Origin: Paludibacteraceae bacterium
GTDB lineage: Bacteria > Bacteroidota > Bacteroidia > Bacteroidales > Paludibacteraceae
Assembly (NCBI GenBank): GCA_024401565.1
Contig: JAKSKU010000017.1
Coordinates: 1-52,743, forward strand
Direction: 5' to 3'
DNA: 52,743 nucleotides
A program made the translations under genes and the position numbers. A model generated the notes under the pieces. That model was not told the origin of the DNA, ran no database searches, and saw only the letters and a list, made by a program, of their open reading frames with translations. Below are positions 1-9,920 of this stretch, piece by piece (within the stretch, counting starts at the first letter, position 1; each line of letters begins with the position of its first letter).

Positions 1-55
<55 letters not shown>

Positions 56-89
56 ATATGTAAAAGATCGTTGTTTTTCTTTTGCGGTG

Positions 90-120
90 CAAAGGTAGTC
101 TAAATTTCGTTCGAAACAAA
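90..120 (-). promoter_or_regulatory. Promoter of tRNA-Gly
   Basis: On the minus strand TTTG (117-120) is followed after exactly 19 bases by TACCTTTG (90-97), matching the Bacteroidota -33/-7 consensus TTTG-N19-TANNTTTG. The tRNA begins 34 bases further on. The same arrangement with an identical -7 box precedes tRNA-Pro at 27554-27584. Confidence 0.8.
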
Positions 121-193
121 CTTTTAAAGATGTTTTTTTATGCGTTTTTCTTCCTTTTTTTCGCAAAACACTGATTTTTCCATAGTTTTCTCT

Positions 194-201
194 TATTTTT
201 G
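194..201 (+). promoter_or_regulatory. Possible -7 box for the dCMP deaminase unit
   Basis: TATTTTTG matches the Bacteroidota -7 element TANNTTTG and lies about 80 bases before the deaminase start. No TTTG sits at the expected -33 distance, only T-rich sequence, so the call is tentative. Confidence 0.35.
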
Positions 202-282
202 TATTTTGAATTAACCTGCGAAATGCTATTTGCACTTAGTGTTTCGTCAGTCTACATTGAGTATTGATAAAACAAAGAGCTT

Positions 283-726
283 ATGGATCCAGAGAAATTA
301 AGAAAAATAGACTACCGATATATCAGGATGGCGAGAATATGGGCAGAAAACTCATATTGCAAGCGCCGTCAGGTGGGAGCTCTTCTTGTGAAGGACAAAA
401 CCATTATTTCCGATGGCTACAATGGTACTCCGTCTGGCTTCCCTAACGTCTGCGAGGATAATAACGACACTACATTCCCATATGTGCTTCATGCTGAGGC
501 CAACGCTATAGCCAAGGTGGCCCAAAGCAACAACAGTAGTGAGGGCGCTACTCTTTATGTGACTGCCTCTCCATGCATTGAATGCGCAAAACTGATAATT
601 CAGGCAGGAATCAAACGTGTGGTTTATTCAGAGAAATACCGTCTCACTGATGGTATCGACCTTTTGGAAAAAGCCAACGTCAAAGTGGAGTTCCTCAATG
701 AAGAGGATTATAAGAACGAGAAATAA
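283..726 (+). CDS. dCMP deaminase family protein
   Basis: A 147-residue zinc-dependent deoxycytidylate/cytidine deaminase, converting dCMP to dUMP for thymidylate supply. The zinc site is intact: H70-A-E72 and P97-C-x-x-C101, the signature of the CDA superfamily dCMP deaminases (ComEB-like). Length is normal for the family. The ATG at 283 gives the usual short N-terminus before the conserved helix. It is followed after 20 bases by the S41 protease gene and then by menA, so the three are probably co-transcribed, although their functions are unrelated. ComEB-type and housekeeping dCMP deaminases cannot be separated by sequence alone. Confidence 0.9.
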   Translation: MDPEKLRKIDYRYIRMARIWAENSYCKRRQVGALLVKDKTIISDGYNGTPSGFPNVCEDNNDTTFPYVLHAEANAIAKVAQSNNSSEGATLYVTASPCIECAKLIIQAGIKRVVYSEKYRLTDGIDLLEKANVKVEFLNEEDYKNEK

Positions 727-746
727 AATTCATCGAATCCAACAAC

Positions 747-2465
747 ATGAATAATAAAATAAAATCAGCCATTGCTCCGGTCGCAATAGGCATATTTACG
801 GCTTTGGCTTTTGTGTTTGGTGCCAAATACGGAGAGCGTAGGGTGATGATTGAAGAGGGCTTGTCACAGACCACTACTAATAAATGTACTGGTGAGGAAG
901 ACGCGATATCAATCAAAAAAATGTCTGACATCCTTTACTATGTGTCACGCAATTATGTTGATACTGTGGATATGAAGGATCTTGTGGATAGAGTGATTCC
1001 TAAACTTACGGAGACTCTCGACCCTCACACTGCGTATATCAAAGCGGAAGATCTTCAGATCACTAATGATGAGCTGGCAAGCAGTTTCTTCGGTATCGGT
1101 GTGCAGTTCAACCTGCGTAATGATACGATCAACGTGGTGCAGGTCATCTCTGGCGGTCCGTCGGAAAAGGCAGGCTTGCGAGCTGGTGATAAGATCATCG
1201 CCGTCGACGACAGCTCTTTTGTCGGTTCGAAACTAAATAATGAGATAGTGGTGAAGACGTTGCGCGGACCAAAGGACACTAAGGTGAAACTTGGAATCAA
1301 GCGTGCGGGTGTGCCTGAGACTATCGACTATGTTGTCACCCGTGGTGAGGTGGCTCAGGAGACTGTGGATGCGTTCTATATGGCGGATAAAATCACCGGT
1401 TATGTCAAGATCGACCGTTTTGGAGAGAAAACTCACGCTGAATTCTACGAAGCGTTGATAAAACTTCATGAGGAGGGAGCGGAGAGATTTATTGTCGACC
1501 TTCGTAACAATGGAGGTGGATTCCTTCCTGTGGCAGGTGAAATGCTCAACTATTTGCTTGAAGAGGGCGACACCATCGTCTACACTTGCGGAAGAGGGGA
1601 GACGAGAGAGAATCCGGGCGAGGTGATCATGTCAGACCGTGATCCAATCGTGTTTGCTCCTATTGTTGTGCTTATCAATGAGAATTCGGCCTCTGCAAGT
1701 GAAATCTTTGCGGGTGCTGTGCAGGATAACGACAGAGGCGTGATCGTAGGATGCCGTTCGTTCGGAAAAGGTCTTGTGCAGCAGCAGATACCAATCTCTG
1801 GTGGAGCCGCATTGCGTCTTACTATCGCCAGATACTACACTCCTTCTGGAAGATGCGTGCAGAAATATTACGGCAAGGATTACGACTATCGCGCGGAGAC
1901 AGCTCATCGCTATGAACATGGAGAGATGACTAACGTGGATAGTATGAAGAAGGCTGCGATGAAAGACAGTGTTGTATTCAAGACTTGCAAACTTGGCCGT
2001 ACTGTCTATGGCGGTGGTGGAATATTGCCGGACGTCTTGGTTCCGGTAGATACCAACATGTCGGTGTTCGCAAAGAAGGTTCTTTTGAGTGACTTGGTAT
2101 ACGACTTCTCATATATATATTTAGACACTCATAAATCTGAGGTTGAGGCTTATAAAAAGTCTGGTGATTATAAAACCACTTATAAGAATTTGATGCAAAA
2201 CAGGGTTTATAATGAGTTTTTGGAATATGCCAAGAAGGAGAAGAATTTAGTGCCTTCGTATGGTGATGTTGAGGACACTGCATCTGGCACACAGCAGAAG
2301 ATCATGCGTCTGCTAGTAGCTTATCTGATTCGATCTATCCATGGTTCGGACGACCATCATCAGCGTCCGTTCTATTGGGCTTATAATCTTGATGATAATG
2401 CTTTCCGTGAGGCTCTGAAGGCATTTGACAGCGACGTGATGAAGCAGATAACAGATCGTAAATGA
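747..2465 (+). CDS. S41 family C-terminal processing protease (CtpA/Prc-like)
   Basis: A 572-residue periplasmic serine protease. An N-terminal hydrophobic stretch (about residues 8-26) serves as signal or membrane anchor. A PDZ domain follows at about 113-190, then the S41 catalytic domain. The catalytic dyad is visible: the serine in the SASASE motif (S316) and the lysine in SFGKG (K341). Proteins of this family cleave C-terminal tails of exported proteins. A C-terminal region of about 170 residues past the core is typical of Bacteroidales members. The stop codon overlaps the start of menA, indicating translational coupling. Confidence 0.92.
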   Translation: MNNKIKSAIAPVAIGIFTALAFVFGAKYGERRVMIEEGLSQTTTNKCTGEEDAISIKKMSDILYYVSRNYVDTVDMKDLVDRVIPKLTETLDPHTAYIKAEDLQITNDELASSFFGIGVQFNLRNDTINVVQVISGGPSEKAGLRAGDKIIAVDDSSFVGSKLNNEIVVKTLRGPKDTKVKLGIKRAGVPETIDYVVTRGEVAQETVDAFYMADKITGYVKIDRFGEKTHAEFYEALIKLHEEGAERFIVDLRNNGGGFLPVAGEMLNYLLEEGDTIVYTCGRGETRENPGEVIMSDRDPIVFAPIVVLINENSASASEIFAGAVQDNDRGVIVGCRSFGKGLVQQQIPISGGAALRLTIARYYTPSGRCVQKYYGKDYDYRAETAHRYEHGEMTNVDSMKKAAMKDSVVFKTCKLGRTVYGGGGILPDVLVPVDTNMSVFAKKVLLSDLVYDFSYIYLDTHKSEVEAYKKSGDYKTTYKNLMQNRVYNEFLEYAKKEKNLVPSYGDVEDTASGTQQKIMRLLVAYLIRSIHGSDDHHQRPFYWAYNLDDNAFREALKAFDSDVMKQITDRK

Positions 2466-3379
2466 TGGAGACGGTAGCTACTAATTCAGTAAAGGCATGG
2501 ATATTGGCGGCACGGCCTAAGACGTTGGCTGCGGCTGTGGTGCCAGTGTTGGTCGGGTCGGCGTTGAGTATGTTCTTGTGCAATACTCCCGAATTCGACT
2601 GGAGAAAATTCGCAATCTGTTTCTTGTTTGCCTCGCTGATGCAGATCGCGGCCAATCTTATCAATGATCTTTTCGACTTCCTAAAAGGTAGCGACGGAAA
2701 AGACAGACTTGGCCCGGAGAGAGCGATGGCTCAAGGCTGGATCACGAAGAAGGCCATGCTGATCGGAATTGCGATTGTGGTGGGTCTTGCTGCAGTCTGC
2801 GGACTGTGTATGCTTCCAATCATAGATGACAGTCAGGTGTGGACGATGATAGGAGTCGGTATATTCTGTATATTTTTCGCCTATTTCTATACATCTGGCC
2901 CGTTTCCCCTTTCTTATAATGGATTGGGAGACGTTGCGGTTGTCGGATTCTTTGGTGTCGTGGCCACTTGTTTCACATGCTACTGCCAGTTGCCATATTG
3001 TTTTGAGGATATAAGATGCGTAGTGGCAGGAGTGGCTACTGGATTGGCGATCAATGCTTTGCTGGTGGTCAACAACTACCGCGACAGAGAAACTGATGCA
3101 AATGATGGCAAACGCACATTGATTGTGAAGCTAGGAGAGAGGTTTGGGGAATTGCTCTACTTAGGCTGTGGGTTCGGAGCCGTCGCCTTGATGCTATACG
3201 TCTTTAGAGAACATATTGTGGTTTTGGCCTTTTATATACCATATGTTATATTGCATTTGATGTCTTACACTAAATTGGTGAGAATTAAAAGAGGAAAAGC
3301 ACTTAATCAGTTGATTGGCGAGAGTTCACGCAATATGATGGTGTTTGCGATTATGACTGTTGTGGCAATGGTGATTTGA
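2462..3379 (+). CDS. menA: 1,4-dihydroxy-2-naphthoate polyprenyltransferase
   Basis: A UbiA-superfamily integral membrane prenyltransferase that attaches the polyprenyl chain to 1,4-dihydroxy-2-naphthoate in menaquinone synthesis. Both aspartate-rich motifs are present: N-D-x-x-D around residues 68-72 with a further D at 78, and the second motif N-x-x-R-D-x-x-x-D followed by GKRT in the middle of the protein. About nine hydrophobic segments are visible. Two adjacent ATGs (2462 and 2465) both overlap the protease stop. The second motif with GKRT argues for MenA over other UbiA members. Menaquinone is the usual quinone of Bacteroidales. Confidence 0.88.
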   Translation: MMETVATNSVKAWILAARPKTLAAAVVPVLVGSALSMFLCNTPEFDWRKFAICFLFASLMQIAANLINDLFDFLKGSDGKDRLGPERAMAQGWITKKAMLIGIAIVVGLAAVCGLCMLPIIDDSQVWTMIGVGIFCIFFAYFYTSGPFPLSYNGLGDVAVVGFFGVVATCFTCYCQLPYCFEDIRCVVAGVATGLAINALLVVNNYRDRETDANDGKRTLIVKLGERFGELLYLGCGFGAVALMLYVFREHIVVLAFYIPYVILHLMSYTKLVRIKRGKALNQLIGESSRNMMVFAIMTVVAMVI

Positions 3380-3442
3380 AACTGCTATATCAGGAATGCT
3401 AAATAAATATGAATCCGTGGCTAATGACCACGGATTTTTTAA

Positions 3443-4615
3443 TTAATAATTTAGACCAAAAGCCCATAATGGGATTATGTTCGCATATCCGTATTCGATG
3501 TCATCTTTCACGACAAATCCTTTGTCGATAGTCTCTATCTGCTTTTGTCCTTTCTTTTTTCCTCCAATTTCAAAAGACATGTCTTCTATTTTGAAATCTG
3601 TAACGGAAGAACTTATCACAGATTGACGTACTCTCATTTGGTTCATAAAAAATGTTTCTCTTACATTTCCTATATTAGCGGCACTAGGTGTGAGAGTATA
3701 TATAATGTTAGTATTGTCCAAATATATTTTCTCCACTTTCCCTAATCCTCTTAGACCTCCAGTTTCGTCTCGAAGTTGGGAAATTAAACCAGCTTTCTCC
3801 ATATATATTAGGTAGTCTGGTATATTATTACGGCTTGTTCCAATTAAATCAGCCAATTTTTGCATTATTGGTTTGAATGGTACACTTTCTGAGATAACCA
3901 TCAGTAGACGTTTTAATTTTCTGCTCACAGAGATGTTCATTTTAGCATATTGAGGAATGTCCACTTCCATGGTTTGGTTTATTACCTGTTGCAATTCCAT
4001 TTGATATTCTTTGTCATTCACCCCAAATGGATAATACCCTCGTCTCAGGTAATCCTGAAAATATACTAGAGGATGTTTGACGTCGGGTATAGACGCTTTA
4101 TTGTTTACTATTTCATTCAAAGAGAATACTGGAACGTCTATATTATGGAAAAGTTTTAAGTATTCTCTGAAGGAAAGCCCTTGCATCTCATACATTGGCA
4201 CACGTCTGCTTAAATCTGCCAATCCTTGATAGATATCGAGAATTGAAGATCCTGATACTATCAGTTGGAGATCGTTGTGGCTATCATAAATTTGTTTCAA
4301 TTCTCGAGACCAACCTTCATATTTATGTATTTCATCAATAATAAGATGCTTTCCACCCAATTTAACAAACTTGTCAGCTAAGTCAACCAAAGTATTTGAT
4401 GAGAAATATAGATGATCGGCAGATACGTAAAGAGTGTCTGTTGGGTTTAGTTTTTGTTTGATATGTTGAAGGAGAAGTGTAGATTTTCCTACACCTCGTG
4501 GACCGATTAGACCAAATGCTCTACCTTCCCAATTGATATCATTATATTTGTATCGCACAAAATCGTTAGGAGTTTCTTCTAATTTGCGCTTAAAAAATTC
4601 ATAAAGTCGTTCCAT
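3443..4615 (-). CDS. AAA-family ATPase with DUF4143-like C-terminus
   Basis: An ATP-binding protein of about 390 residues. Walker A is GPRGVGKST (about 38-46) and Walker B LIIDEIH (about 91-97), as in the AAA_14 family; the C-terminal third contains a DxxxE..K-like stretch (ending in FEIGGKKK) typical of the DUF4143 part. These genes are common accessory genes in Bacteroidota with no established function. I chose the ATG at 4615: the upstream in-frame ATG at 4654 lies on the far side of a good -7 box (4633-4640). It is divergent from the ribosomal supercluster and flanked upstream by a 21-bp direct repeat. Confidence 0.85.
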   Translation of the reverse strand: MERLYEFFKRKLEETPNDFVRYKYNDINWEGRAFGLIGPRGVGKSTLLLQHIKQKLNPTDTLYVSADHLYFSSNTLVDLADKFVKLGGKHLIIDEIHKYEGWSRELKQIYDSHNDLQLIVSGSSILDIYQGLADLSRRVPMYEMQGLSFREYLKLFHNIDVPVFSLNEIVNNKASIPDVKHPLVYFQDYLRRGYYPFGVNDKEYQMELQQVINQTMEVDIPQYAKMNISVSRKLKRLLMVISESVPFKPIMQKLADLIGTSRNNIPDYLIYMEKAGLISQLRDETGGLRGLGKVEKIYLDNTNIIYTLTPSAANIGNVRETFFMNQMRVRQSVISSSVTDFKIEDMSFEIGGKKKGQKQIETIDKGFVVKDDIEYGYANIIPLWAFGLNY

Positions 4616-4632
4616 ATTAGTTGTGTTTTGTA

Positions 4633-4640
4633 CAAATGTA
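4633..4640 (-). promoter_or_regulatory. -7 box of the ATPase gene
   Basis: TACATTTG on the minus strand fits TANNTTTG and places the transcription start about 10 bases before the ATG at 4615, giving a very short leader. The duplicated element at 4644-4696 lies directly upstream. Confidence 0.5.
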
Positions 4641-4643
4641 GTC

Positions 4644-4696
4644 AAACTGCACAAAAAAAATGCAGTTTTTGCCTAAAACTGCACAAAAAAAATGCA
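4644..4696. repeat. Two direct copies of a 21-bp TGCA-flanked element
   Basis: AAACTGCAC, a run of A and TGCA occur at 4644-4664 and again at 4676-4696, period 32 bp. Each copy is bounded by TGCA-type half sites around an A-tract. Position just upstream of the ATPase -7 box suggests operators or an upstream activating element. Confidence 0.6.
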
Positions 4697-4995
4697 AAAT
4701 CTCTTTTTCTCCTAAAAAAGTCGGAGACTTTCTCTTCAACTCTGAGTCTCTGTGGTTATTTAAATATGCGTCCCACCCTTAACAATTCTCAATGTATATA
4801 CATATTATATATGCATATTCGCTTTTTTAGGACAGAAATTGGGTGAAGTCGGCAAAAAAATAGCAAGTAATTTTTATGTTTTACAATATATTTTTGGTGT
4901 AAAGAAGATAAGGGCGACGGAAAATTAAAAAACATAGCTGAAAAACCTAAATCTTTGAAATGTTGATAAATAACGTTATTTTTCTTTCGTTTTTG

Positions 4996-5026
4996 TTTGT
5001 CATGTTAAAATATATGACTATTTTTG
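4996..5026 (+). promoter_or_regulatory. Promoter of the ribosomal supercluster
   Basis: TTTG (4996-4999), a 19-base spacer, then TATTTTTG (5019-5026) match the Bacteroidota housekeeping consensus exactly. The expected start of transcription is near 5033, leaving a leader of about 40 bases before rpsL. The preceding 4655-4995 holds no gene; it is AT-rich, with a second TATTTTTG near 4890. Confidence 0.8.
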
Positions 5027-5073
5027 CATTCTAAATGATAGAATATCAGTAAAAATTTAAAAGTAAAACAAAA

Positions 5074-5478
5074 ATGCCTACTATTCAACAGTTAGTTAGA
5101 AAAGGAAGAGCTAGTCTTGAGGACAAGAGCAAGTCTCCTGCGTTGGATTCATGTCCACAGAGAAGAGGTGTTTGCATGCGTGTTTATACAACAACACCAA
5201 AGAAGCCGAACTCTGCAATGCGTAAGGTAGCACGTGTTAGATTGACAAACCAGAAGGAGGTTAACGCCTACATCCCAGGAGAGGGCCACAACCTACAGGA
5301 GCACTCAATCGTAATGGTACGTGGAGGTCGTGTTAAGGACCTACCAGGTGTACGTTACCACATCGTACGCGGTACATTGGATACTGCAGGTGTGAACGGA
5401 AGAACTCAGAGACGTTCTAAGTATGGAGCTAAGCGTCCAAAGCCAGGACAGGCAGCACCAGCAAAGGGTAAGAAGTAA
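5074..5478 (+). CDS. rpsL: Ribosomal protein S12
   Basis: A 134-residue S12, first gene of the supercluster. It forms part of the decoding centre of the 30S subunit. The universally conserved blocks are present: [15 protein letters not shown], the loop [19 protein letters not shown] with the lysine at which streptomycin resistance mutations occur, and the second loop [11 protein letters not shown]. Length is normal for Bacteroidales. rpoB and rpoC, which precede rpsL in many bacteria, are not here; a divergent ATPase gene is instead. Confidence 0.98.
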   Translation: MPTIQQLVRKGRASLEDKSKSPALDSCPQRRGVCMRVYTTTPKKPNSAMRKVARVRLTNQKEVNAYIPGEGHNLQEHSIVMVRGGRVKDLPGVRYHIVRGTLDTAGVNGRTQRRSKYGAKRPKPGQAAPAKGKK

Positions 5479-5507
5479 TTATAACTTCGACTAGCAAATT
5501 CTTTTTT

Positions 5508-5579
5508 AGTAAAAACAAAAACTAAGTTTTAGTTTTACTGGTAGCGTGATGAGGGTTGAGTAAATGACCCGAATGGGTC
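5508..5579 (+). promoter_or_regulatory. Structured spacer between rpsL and rpsG
   Basis: The 144-base spacer contains two inverted repeats: AGTAAAA (5508-5514) with TTTTACT (5533-5539), and GACCC (5566-5570) with GGGTC (5575-5579) around the loop GAAT. In E. coli the rpsL-rpsG spacer is the target of S7 autoregulation; a comparable role here is inference. Confidence 0.35.
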
Positions 5580-5622
5580 GTTGAAGCGACAGAAGCAACC
5601 AAGACAAAAACGATTAAACAAA

Positions 5623-6099
5623 ATGAGAAAAGCAAAACCTAAAAAGAGGATCATTTTGCCAGATCCAATTTTTAACGAAGTAATGGTAACACGTTTTGTT
5701 AACCATTTGATGTACGACGGAAAGAAGAGTACAGCATACACTATTTTCTACTCAGCGTTGGAAGCTGTTAAGGGTAAACTTCCTAACGAGGAGAAGGAGC
5801 CTCTAGAGATCTGGAAGAAGGCTCTAGAGAACGTAGCTCCTCAGGTAGAGGTAAAGTCACGCCGTGTCGGTGGTGCAACTTTCCAGGTGCCTACAGAGAT
5901 CCGTCCAGAGAGAAAGGAGTCTATCTCAATGAAGAACCTTATCATCTTCGCTCGTAAGAGAGCTGGCCGTTCAATGGCTGATAAGTTGGCTGCTGAGATC
6001 GCAGACGCATACAACAACCAGGGTGGAGCGTTTAAGAGAAAGGCTGATATGCACAAGATGGCAGAGGCTAACCGTGCATTCGCTCACTTCAGATTCTAA
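5623..6099 (+). CDS. rpsG: Ribosomal protein S7
   Basis: A 158-residue S7, which nucleates assembly of the 30S head and contacts the E-site tRNA. The ATG at 5623 begins MRKAKPKKR, the standard Bacteroidales N-terminus; the open frame runs on to a TTG at 5581 but that extension is not family-like. Conserved blocks include [11 protein letters not shown] and the C-terminal [18 protein letters not shown] end. It follows rpsL after a structured spacer and precedes fusA by 36 bases, the classic str order. Confidence 0.97.
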   Translation: MRKAKPKKRIILPDPIFNEVMVTRFVNHLMYDGKKSTAYTIFYSALEAVKGKLPNEEKEPLEIWKKALENVAPQVEVKSRRVGGATFQVPTEIRPERKESISMKNLIIFARKRAGRSMADKLAAEIADAYNNQGGAFKRKADMHKMAEANRAFAHFRF

Positions 6100-6135
6100 T
6101 CAATCTATTTTTAACACTTCAACAATTTAGAAAAA

Positions 6136-8262
6136 ATGGCAAAAGCAGATTTGCATTTTACGAGAAATATCGGTATCATGGCTCACATCGATGCTGGTAA
6201 GACTACAACTTCAGAGCGTATTTTGTTCTACACTGGTCTTACTCACAAAATCGGTGAGGTGCACGATGGTGCAGCTACAATGGACTGGATGGTTCAGGAG
6301 CAGGAGCGTGGTATCACTATTACATCAGCTGCTACAACAACATACTGGAAGTATCTTGACAAGAAGTACAAGATCAACTTGATTGATACTCCAGGACACG
6401 TTGACTTTACTGTAGAGGTTGAGCGTTCACTACGTATCCTTGACGGTGCTGTAGCAACATTCTGTGCAGTAGGTGGTGTTGAGCCACAGTCTGAGACAGT
6501 ATGGCGTCAGGCTGATAAGTACAATGTTCCTCGTATCTGCTACGTTAACAAGATGGACCGTTCAGGTGCAAACTTCTTCGACGTAGTAGCACAGCTTAAG
6601 GAGGTTCTAGGTGCTAACCCATGTCCAATCCAGATTCCAATCGGAGCAGAGGAGACATTCAAGGGAGTTATCGACCTAGTAAAGATGAAGGCTATCGTTT
6701 GGCATGACGAGACAATGGGAGCTGCATACGATGTAGAGGAAATCCCAGCTGATCTTGTTGACGAGGCTAACGAGTGGAGAGAGAAGATGCTTGAGGCTAT
6801 CTCTGACTGCGATGACGCAATCATGGAGAAGTTCCTTGAGGGTGATCTTGATTCAATCACAGAGGATGAGATCAAGGCAGCTATCCGTAAGGGTACACTT
6901 GCAATGAAGATCTTCCCTATGGTATGTGGATCATCATTCAAGAACAAGGGTGTACAGACAATGCTTGACGCAGTTTGTGCTTACTTGCCAAGCCCACTTG
7001 ACACTCCAGAGATCATCGGTTCTGAGCCAGGTAACGAGGAGAACAAGATCGTTCGTCACCCAGATGAGGATGAGCCTCTATGTGCTCTTGCATTTAAGAT
7101 CGCAACAGACCCTTACGTAGGTCGTCTATGCTTCTTCAGAGTTTACTCAGGTAAGCTAGATGCAGGTTCATACATCTTCAACGTACGTTCAGGAAAGAAG
7201 GAGCGTATCTCACGTTTGTTCCAGATGCACTCTAACCACCAGAACCCAGTTGAGGTAGTTGCTGCTGGTGATATAGGTGCTGGTGTAGGTTTCAAGGATA
7301 TCCGCACAGGTGATACACTTTGTGGTGAGGACGAAAAGACACACATGGTTCTTGAGTCAATGGAGTTCCCTGATCCAGTTATCGGTATCGCAGTAGAGCC
7401 TAAGTCACAGGCTGATATTGATAAGCTAGGTATCGGTCTTGCAAAGCTTGCTGAGGAGGACCCTACATTTACAGTTAAGACAGACGAGCAGTCAGGTCAG
7501 ACAGTTATCTCAGGAATGGGTGAGCTTCACCTTGATATCATCATCGACCGTCTACGTCGTGAGTTCAAGGTAGAGTGTAACCAGGGTCGTCCACAGGTTA
7601 ACTACAAGGAGGCTATTACTCAGACAGTTGACCACAAGGAGGTATACAAGAAGCAGTCTGGTGGACGCGGTAAGTTCGCAGATATCGTTGTAAAGGTTGG
7701 ACCTGTTGATCCTGACTTCCAGGGTGCACTTCAGTTCGAGGATATCGTTAAGGGAGGTAACATTCCTAAGGAGTTCATCCCATCTATCCAGAAGGGATTC
7801 CAGGCTTCAATGAAGAATGGTGTGTTGGCAGGATTCCCTGTAGACCAGTTGAAGGTTACAGTTGTGGATGGATCATACCACCCAGTAGACTCAGACCAGT
7901 TGTCATTCGAAATCGCAGCAAACCTAGCATTCAAGGCAGCATGTGCTAAGGCACGTCCGGTATTGATGGAGCCTATCATGAAGCTAGAGGTTGTGACTCC
8001 AGAAGAGAACATGGGTGATGTTATCGGTGACCTTAACAAGCGTCGTGGCCAGGTTGAGGGTATGGAGACAAGCCGTTCAGGTGCTAGAATCGTGAAGGCA
8101 AAAGTTCCATTGGCAGAGATGTTCGGATACGTAACGTCATTGCGTACAATCACATCAGGTCGTGCGACTTCTTCAATGGAGTTCTCACACTACGCAGAGG
8201 TTTCTTCAGCTATCGCTAAGCAGGTAGTTACAGAGGCTAAGGGTAGAGTAGACTTGCTATAA
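6136..8262 (+). CDS. fusA: Elongation factor G
   Basis: A 708-residue translational GTPase that drives tRNA-mRNA translocation. The G1 motif AHIDAGKTT (about 16-24), the switch II segment DTPGHVDF and the G4 motif NKMD are all visible, followed by domains II to V with the conserved GMGELHLD block. Length is normal for EF-G proper. Its placement after rpsG is the usual str-cluster order. The separate Bacteroidales EF-G2 paralogues lie elsewhere, and ribosomal context supports this being the main copy. Codon use is strongly biased, as expected for a highly expressed gene. Confidence 0.98.
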   Translation: MAKADLHFTRNIGIMAHIDAGKTTTSERILFYTGLTHKIGEVHDGAATMDWMVQEQERGITITSAATTTYWKYLDKKYKINLIDTPGHVDFTVEVERSLRILDGAVATFCAVGGVEPQSETVWRQADKYNVPRICYVNKMDRSGANFFDVVAQLKEVLGANPCPIQIPIGAEETFKGVIDLVKMKAIVWHDETMGAAYDVEEIPADLVDEANEWREKMLEAISDCDDAIMEKFLEGDLDSITEDEIKAAIRKGTLAMKIFPMVCGSSFKNKGVQTMLDAVCAYLPSPLDTPEIIGSEPGNEENKIVRHPDEDEPLCALAFKIATDPYVGRLCFFRVYSGKLDAGSYIFNVRSGKKERISRLFQMHSNHQNPVEVVAAGDIGAGVGFKDIRTGDTLCGEDEKTHMVLESMEFPDPVIGIAVEPKSQADIDKLGIGLAKLAEEDPTFTVKTDEQSGQTVISGMGELHLDIIIDRLRREFKVECNQGRPQVNYKEAITQTVDHKEVYKKQSGGRGKFADIVVKVGPVDPDFQGALQFEDIVKGGNIPKEFIPSIQKGFQASMKNGVLAGFPVDQLKVTVVDGSYHPVDSDQLSFEIAANLAFKAACAKARPVLMEPIMKLEVVTPEENMGDVIGDLNKRRGQVEGMETSRSGARIVKAKVPLAEMFGYVTSLRTITSGRATSSMEFSHYAEVSSAIAKQVVTEAKGRVDLL

Positions 8263-8270
8263 GAAAAAAC

Positions 8271-8298
8271 AGTGTATCCTCAGAAATGAGGGTACACT
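8271..8298 (+). terminator. Hairpin between fusA and rpsJ (possible attenuator)
   Basis: AGTGTATCCTCA (8271-8282), loop GAAA, TGAGGGTACACT (8287-8298) form a 12-bp stem with one G-U pair in RNA. Only a short T-rich stretch follows, so it more likely lowers readthrough or stabilises mRNA ends than fully terminates between the str and S10 parts. Confidence 0.5.
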
Positions 8299-8342
8299 TT
8301 CTCAAAGAGAAAAACTAAATTATTTTATATAGATTCAAAGCG

Positions 8343-8648
8343 ATGAGTCAAAGAATTAGAATTAAATTGAAGTCTTACGATCACAACTTGGTAGACAAGT
8401 CAGCTGAGAAAATCGTTAAGACAGTAAAGACAACGGGAGCTGTCGTTAGTGGTCCAATTCCGCTACCTACACACAAGCGTATTTTTACAGTTAACCGTTC
8501 AACATTTGTCAACAAGAAGTCAAGAGAGCAGTTCCAGCTTTCTTCATTCAAGAGATTGATTGACATCTATTGCACAACAGAGAAGACTGTAGATGCACTT
8601 ATGAAGTTGGAACTTCCAAGTGGAGTTGATGTAGAAATTAAAGTTTAA
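8343..8648 (+). CDS. rpsJ: Ribosomal protein S10
   Basis: A 101-residue S10, part of the 30S head and, in other bacteria, partner of NusB in antitermination. The conserved sequences [14 protein letters not shown] at the N-terminus and GPIPLPT in the middle identify it. It opens the S10 cluster, 80 bases after fusA, and is preceded by a hairpin that may separate expression of the two parts. Confidence 0.97.
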   Translation: MSQRIRIKLKSYDHNLVDKSAEKIVKTVKTTGAVVSGPIPLPTHKRIFTVNRSTFVNKKSREQFQLSSFKRLIDIYCTTEKTVDALMKLELPSGVDVEIKV

Positions 8649-8668
8649 TTAATAGTAATCGAAAAGAA

Positions 8669-9286
8669 ATGCCAGGATTATTAGGAAAGAAAATCGGAAT
8701 GACATCCGTATTCAGTGCCGAGGGTAAGAACGTACCATGCACTGTTATCGAAGTAGGTCCTTGTGTTGTTACACAGATTAAGACTATTGAAAATGATGGT
8801 TACGCTGCATTGCAGTTGGGCTTCGACGAGAAGAAGGAGAAGAACACAAACGCTGCAGAGATGGGTCATTTCAAGAAGGCTGCAACAGCACCAATGAGAC
8901 ACTTGGCCGAGTTCAAAGAATTCGATAAGGAATACAATCTAGGTGACGTTATCACTGTAGATTTGTTTGAGGGCGCTCAGTTCGTAGATGTAGTAGGTAC
9001 ATCTAAGGGTAAGGGCTTCCAGGGTGTAGTAAAGCGCCACGGTTTTGGTGGAGTACAGCAGTCTACACATGGTCAGCACAACCGTCTTCGTGCTCCGGGT
9101 TCAATCGGTGCTTGTTCGTACCCAGCAAAGGTATTCAAGGGAATGCGTATGGCTGGCCGTAAGGGTGGTGAGCAAGTTACAGTTCAGAACTTGCAAGTGT
9201 TAAAGGTAATTCCTGAGAATAACATCCTTGTTTTGAAGGGTTCACTTCCAGGAGCTAAGGGTTCAATTGTAATTGTAAATAAGTAA
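8669..9286 (+). CDS. rplC: Ribosomal protein L3
   Basis: A 205-residue L3, an early-assembling 50S protein whose long finger reaches the peptidyl transferase centre. It starts [12 protein letters not shown] and contains the finger motif with the glutamine-rich [14 protein letters not shown] region. Its TAA overlaps by one base the ATG of rplD, so translation is likely coupled. Confidence 0.97.
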   Translation: MPGLLGKKIGMTSVFSAEGKNVPCTVIEVGPCVVTQIKTIENDGYAALQLGFDEKKEKNTNAAEMGHFKKAATAPMRHLAEFKEFDKEYNLGDVITVDLFEGAQFVDVVGTSKGKGFQGVVKRHGFGGVQQSTHGQHNRLRAPGSIGACSYPAKVFKGMRMAGRKGGEQVTVQNLQVLKVIPENNILVLKGSLPGAKGSIVIVNK

Positions 9287-9915
9287 TGGAACTAAGCGTA
9301 TATAACGTAAAAGGACAGGAGACAGGAAGAAAGGTCACATTGAATGATTCAATCTTCGGAATCGAGCCAAATGACCATGTTATCTACTTGGCTGTAAAGC
9401 AGTACATGGCAAACAATCGTCAGGGTACTCACAAGTCAAAGGAGAGAAGCGAGATCTCAGGTAGTACAAAGAAGTTGGGTCGTCAGAAAGGTGGCGGTGG
9501 AGCTCGTCGCGGAGACATCAACTCACCAGTATTGGTAGGTGGTGCTCGCGTATTCGGACCTCAGCCAAGAGATTACTCTTTCAAGTTGAACAAGAAAGTG
9601 AAGCAGTTGGCTCGTAAGTCAGCATTGGCATACAAGGCAAAGGACAACGCTATCATTGTTGTAGAGGATTTCGATTTTGAGGCACCAAAGACAAAAGAAT
9701 TCGTTTCTTTTACAGAAAATTTGAAGGTTTCTGATAAGAAAAACGTTTTGGTTTTGTCAAAACCAAATAAAAATGTATCTTTGTCAGCCAAGAATCTTCA
9801 GAAGTCTCAGGTGTTGCTAACACATGAGTTGAATACTTATAAGATTTTGGATGCAAAGTGTTTGCTTTTAACTGAGGCTGCTCTTGCAGAACTAGAGAAT
9901 ACTTTAAAGGATTAA
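9286..9915 (+). CDS. rplD: Ribosomal protein L4
   Basis: A 209-residue L4, whose extended loop lines the peptide exit tunnel. The loop carries the conserved [13 protein letters not shown] run (about residues 67-79) and [15 protein letters not shown] follows. In E. coli L4 represses its own operon; no such leader is recognised here. The start overlaps the rplC stop by one base. Confidence 0.97.
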   Translation: MELSVYNVKGQETGRKVTLNDSIFGIEPNDHVIYLAVKQYMANNRQGTHKSKERSEISGSTKKLGRQKGGGGARRGDINSPVLVGGARVFGPQPRDYSFKLNKKVKQLARKSALAYKAKDNAIIVVEDFDFEAPKTKEFVSFTENLKVSDKKNVLVLSKPNKNVSLSAKNLQKSQVLLTHELNTYKILDAKCLLLTEAALAELENTLKD

Positions 9916-9920
9916 AAGAA

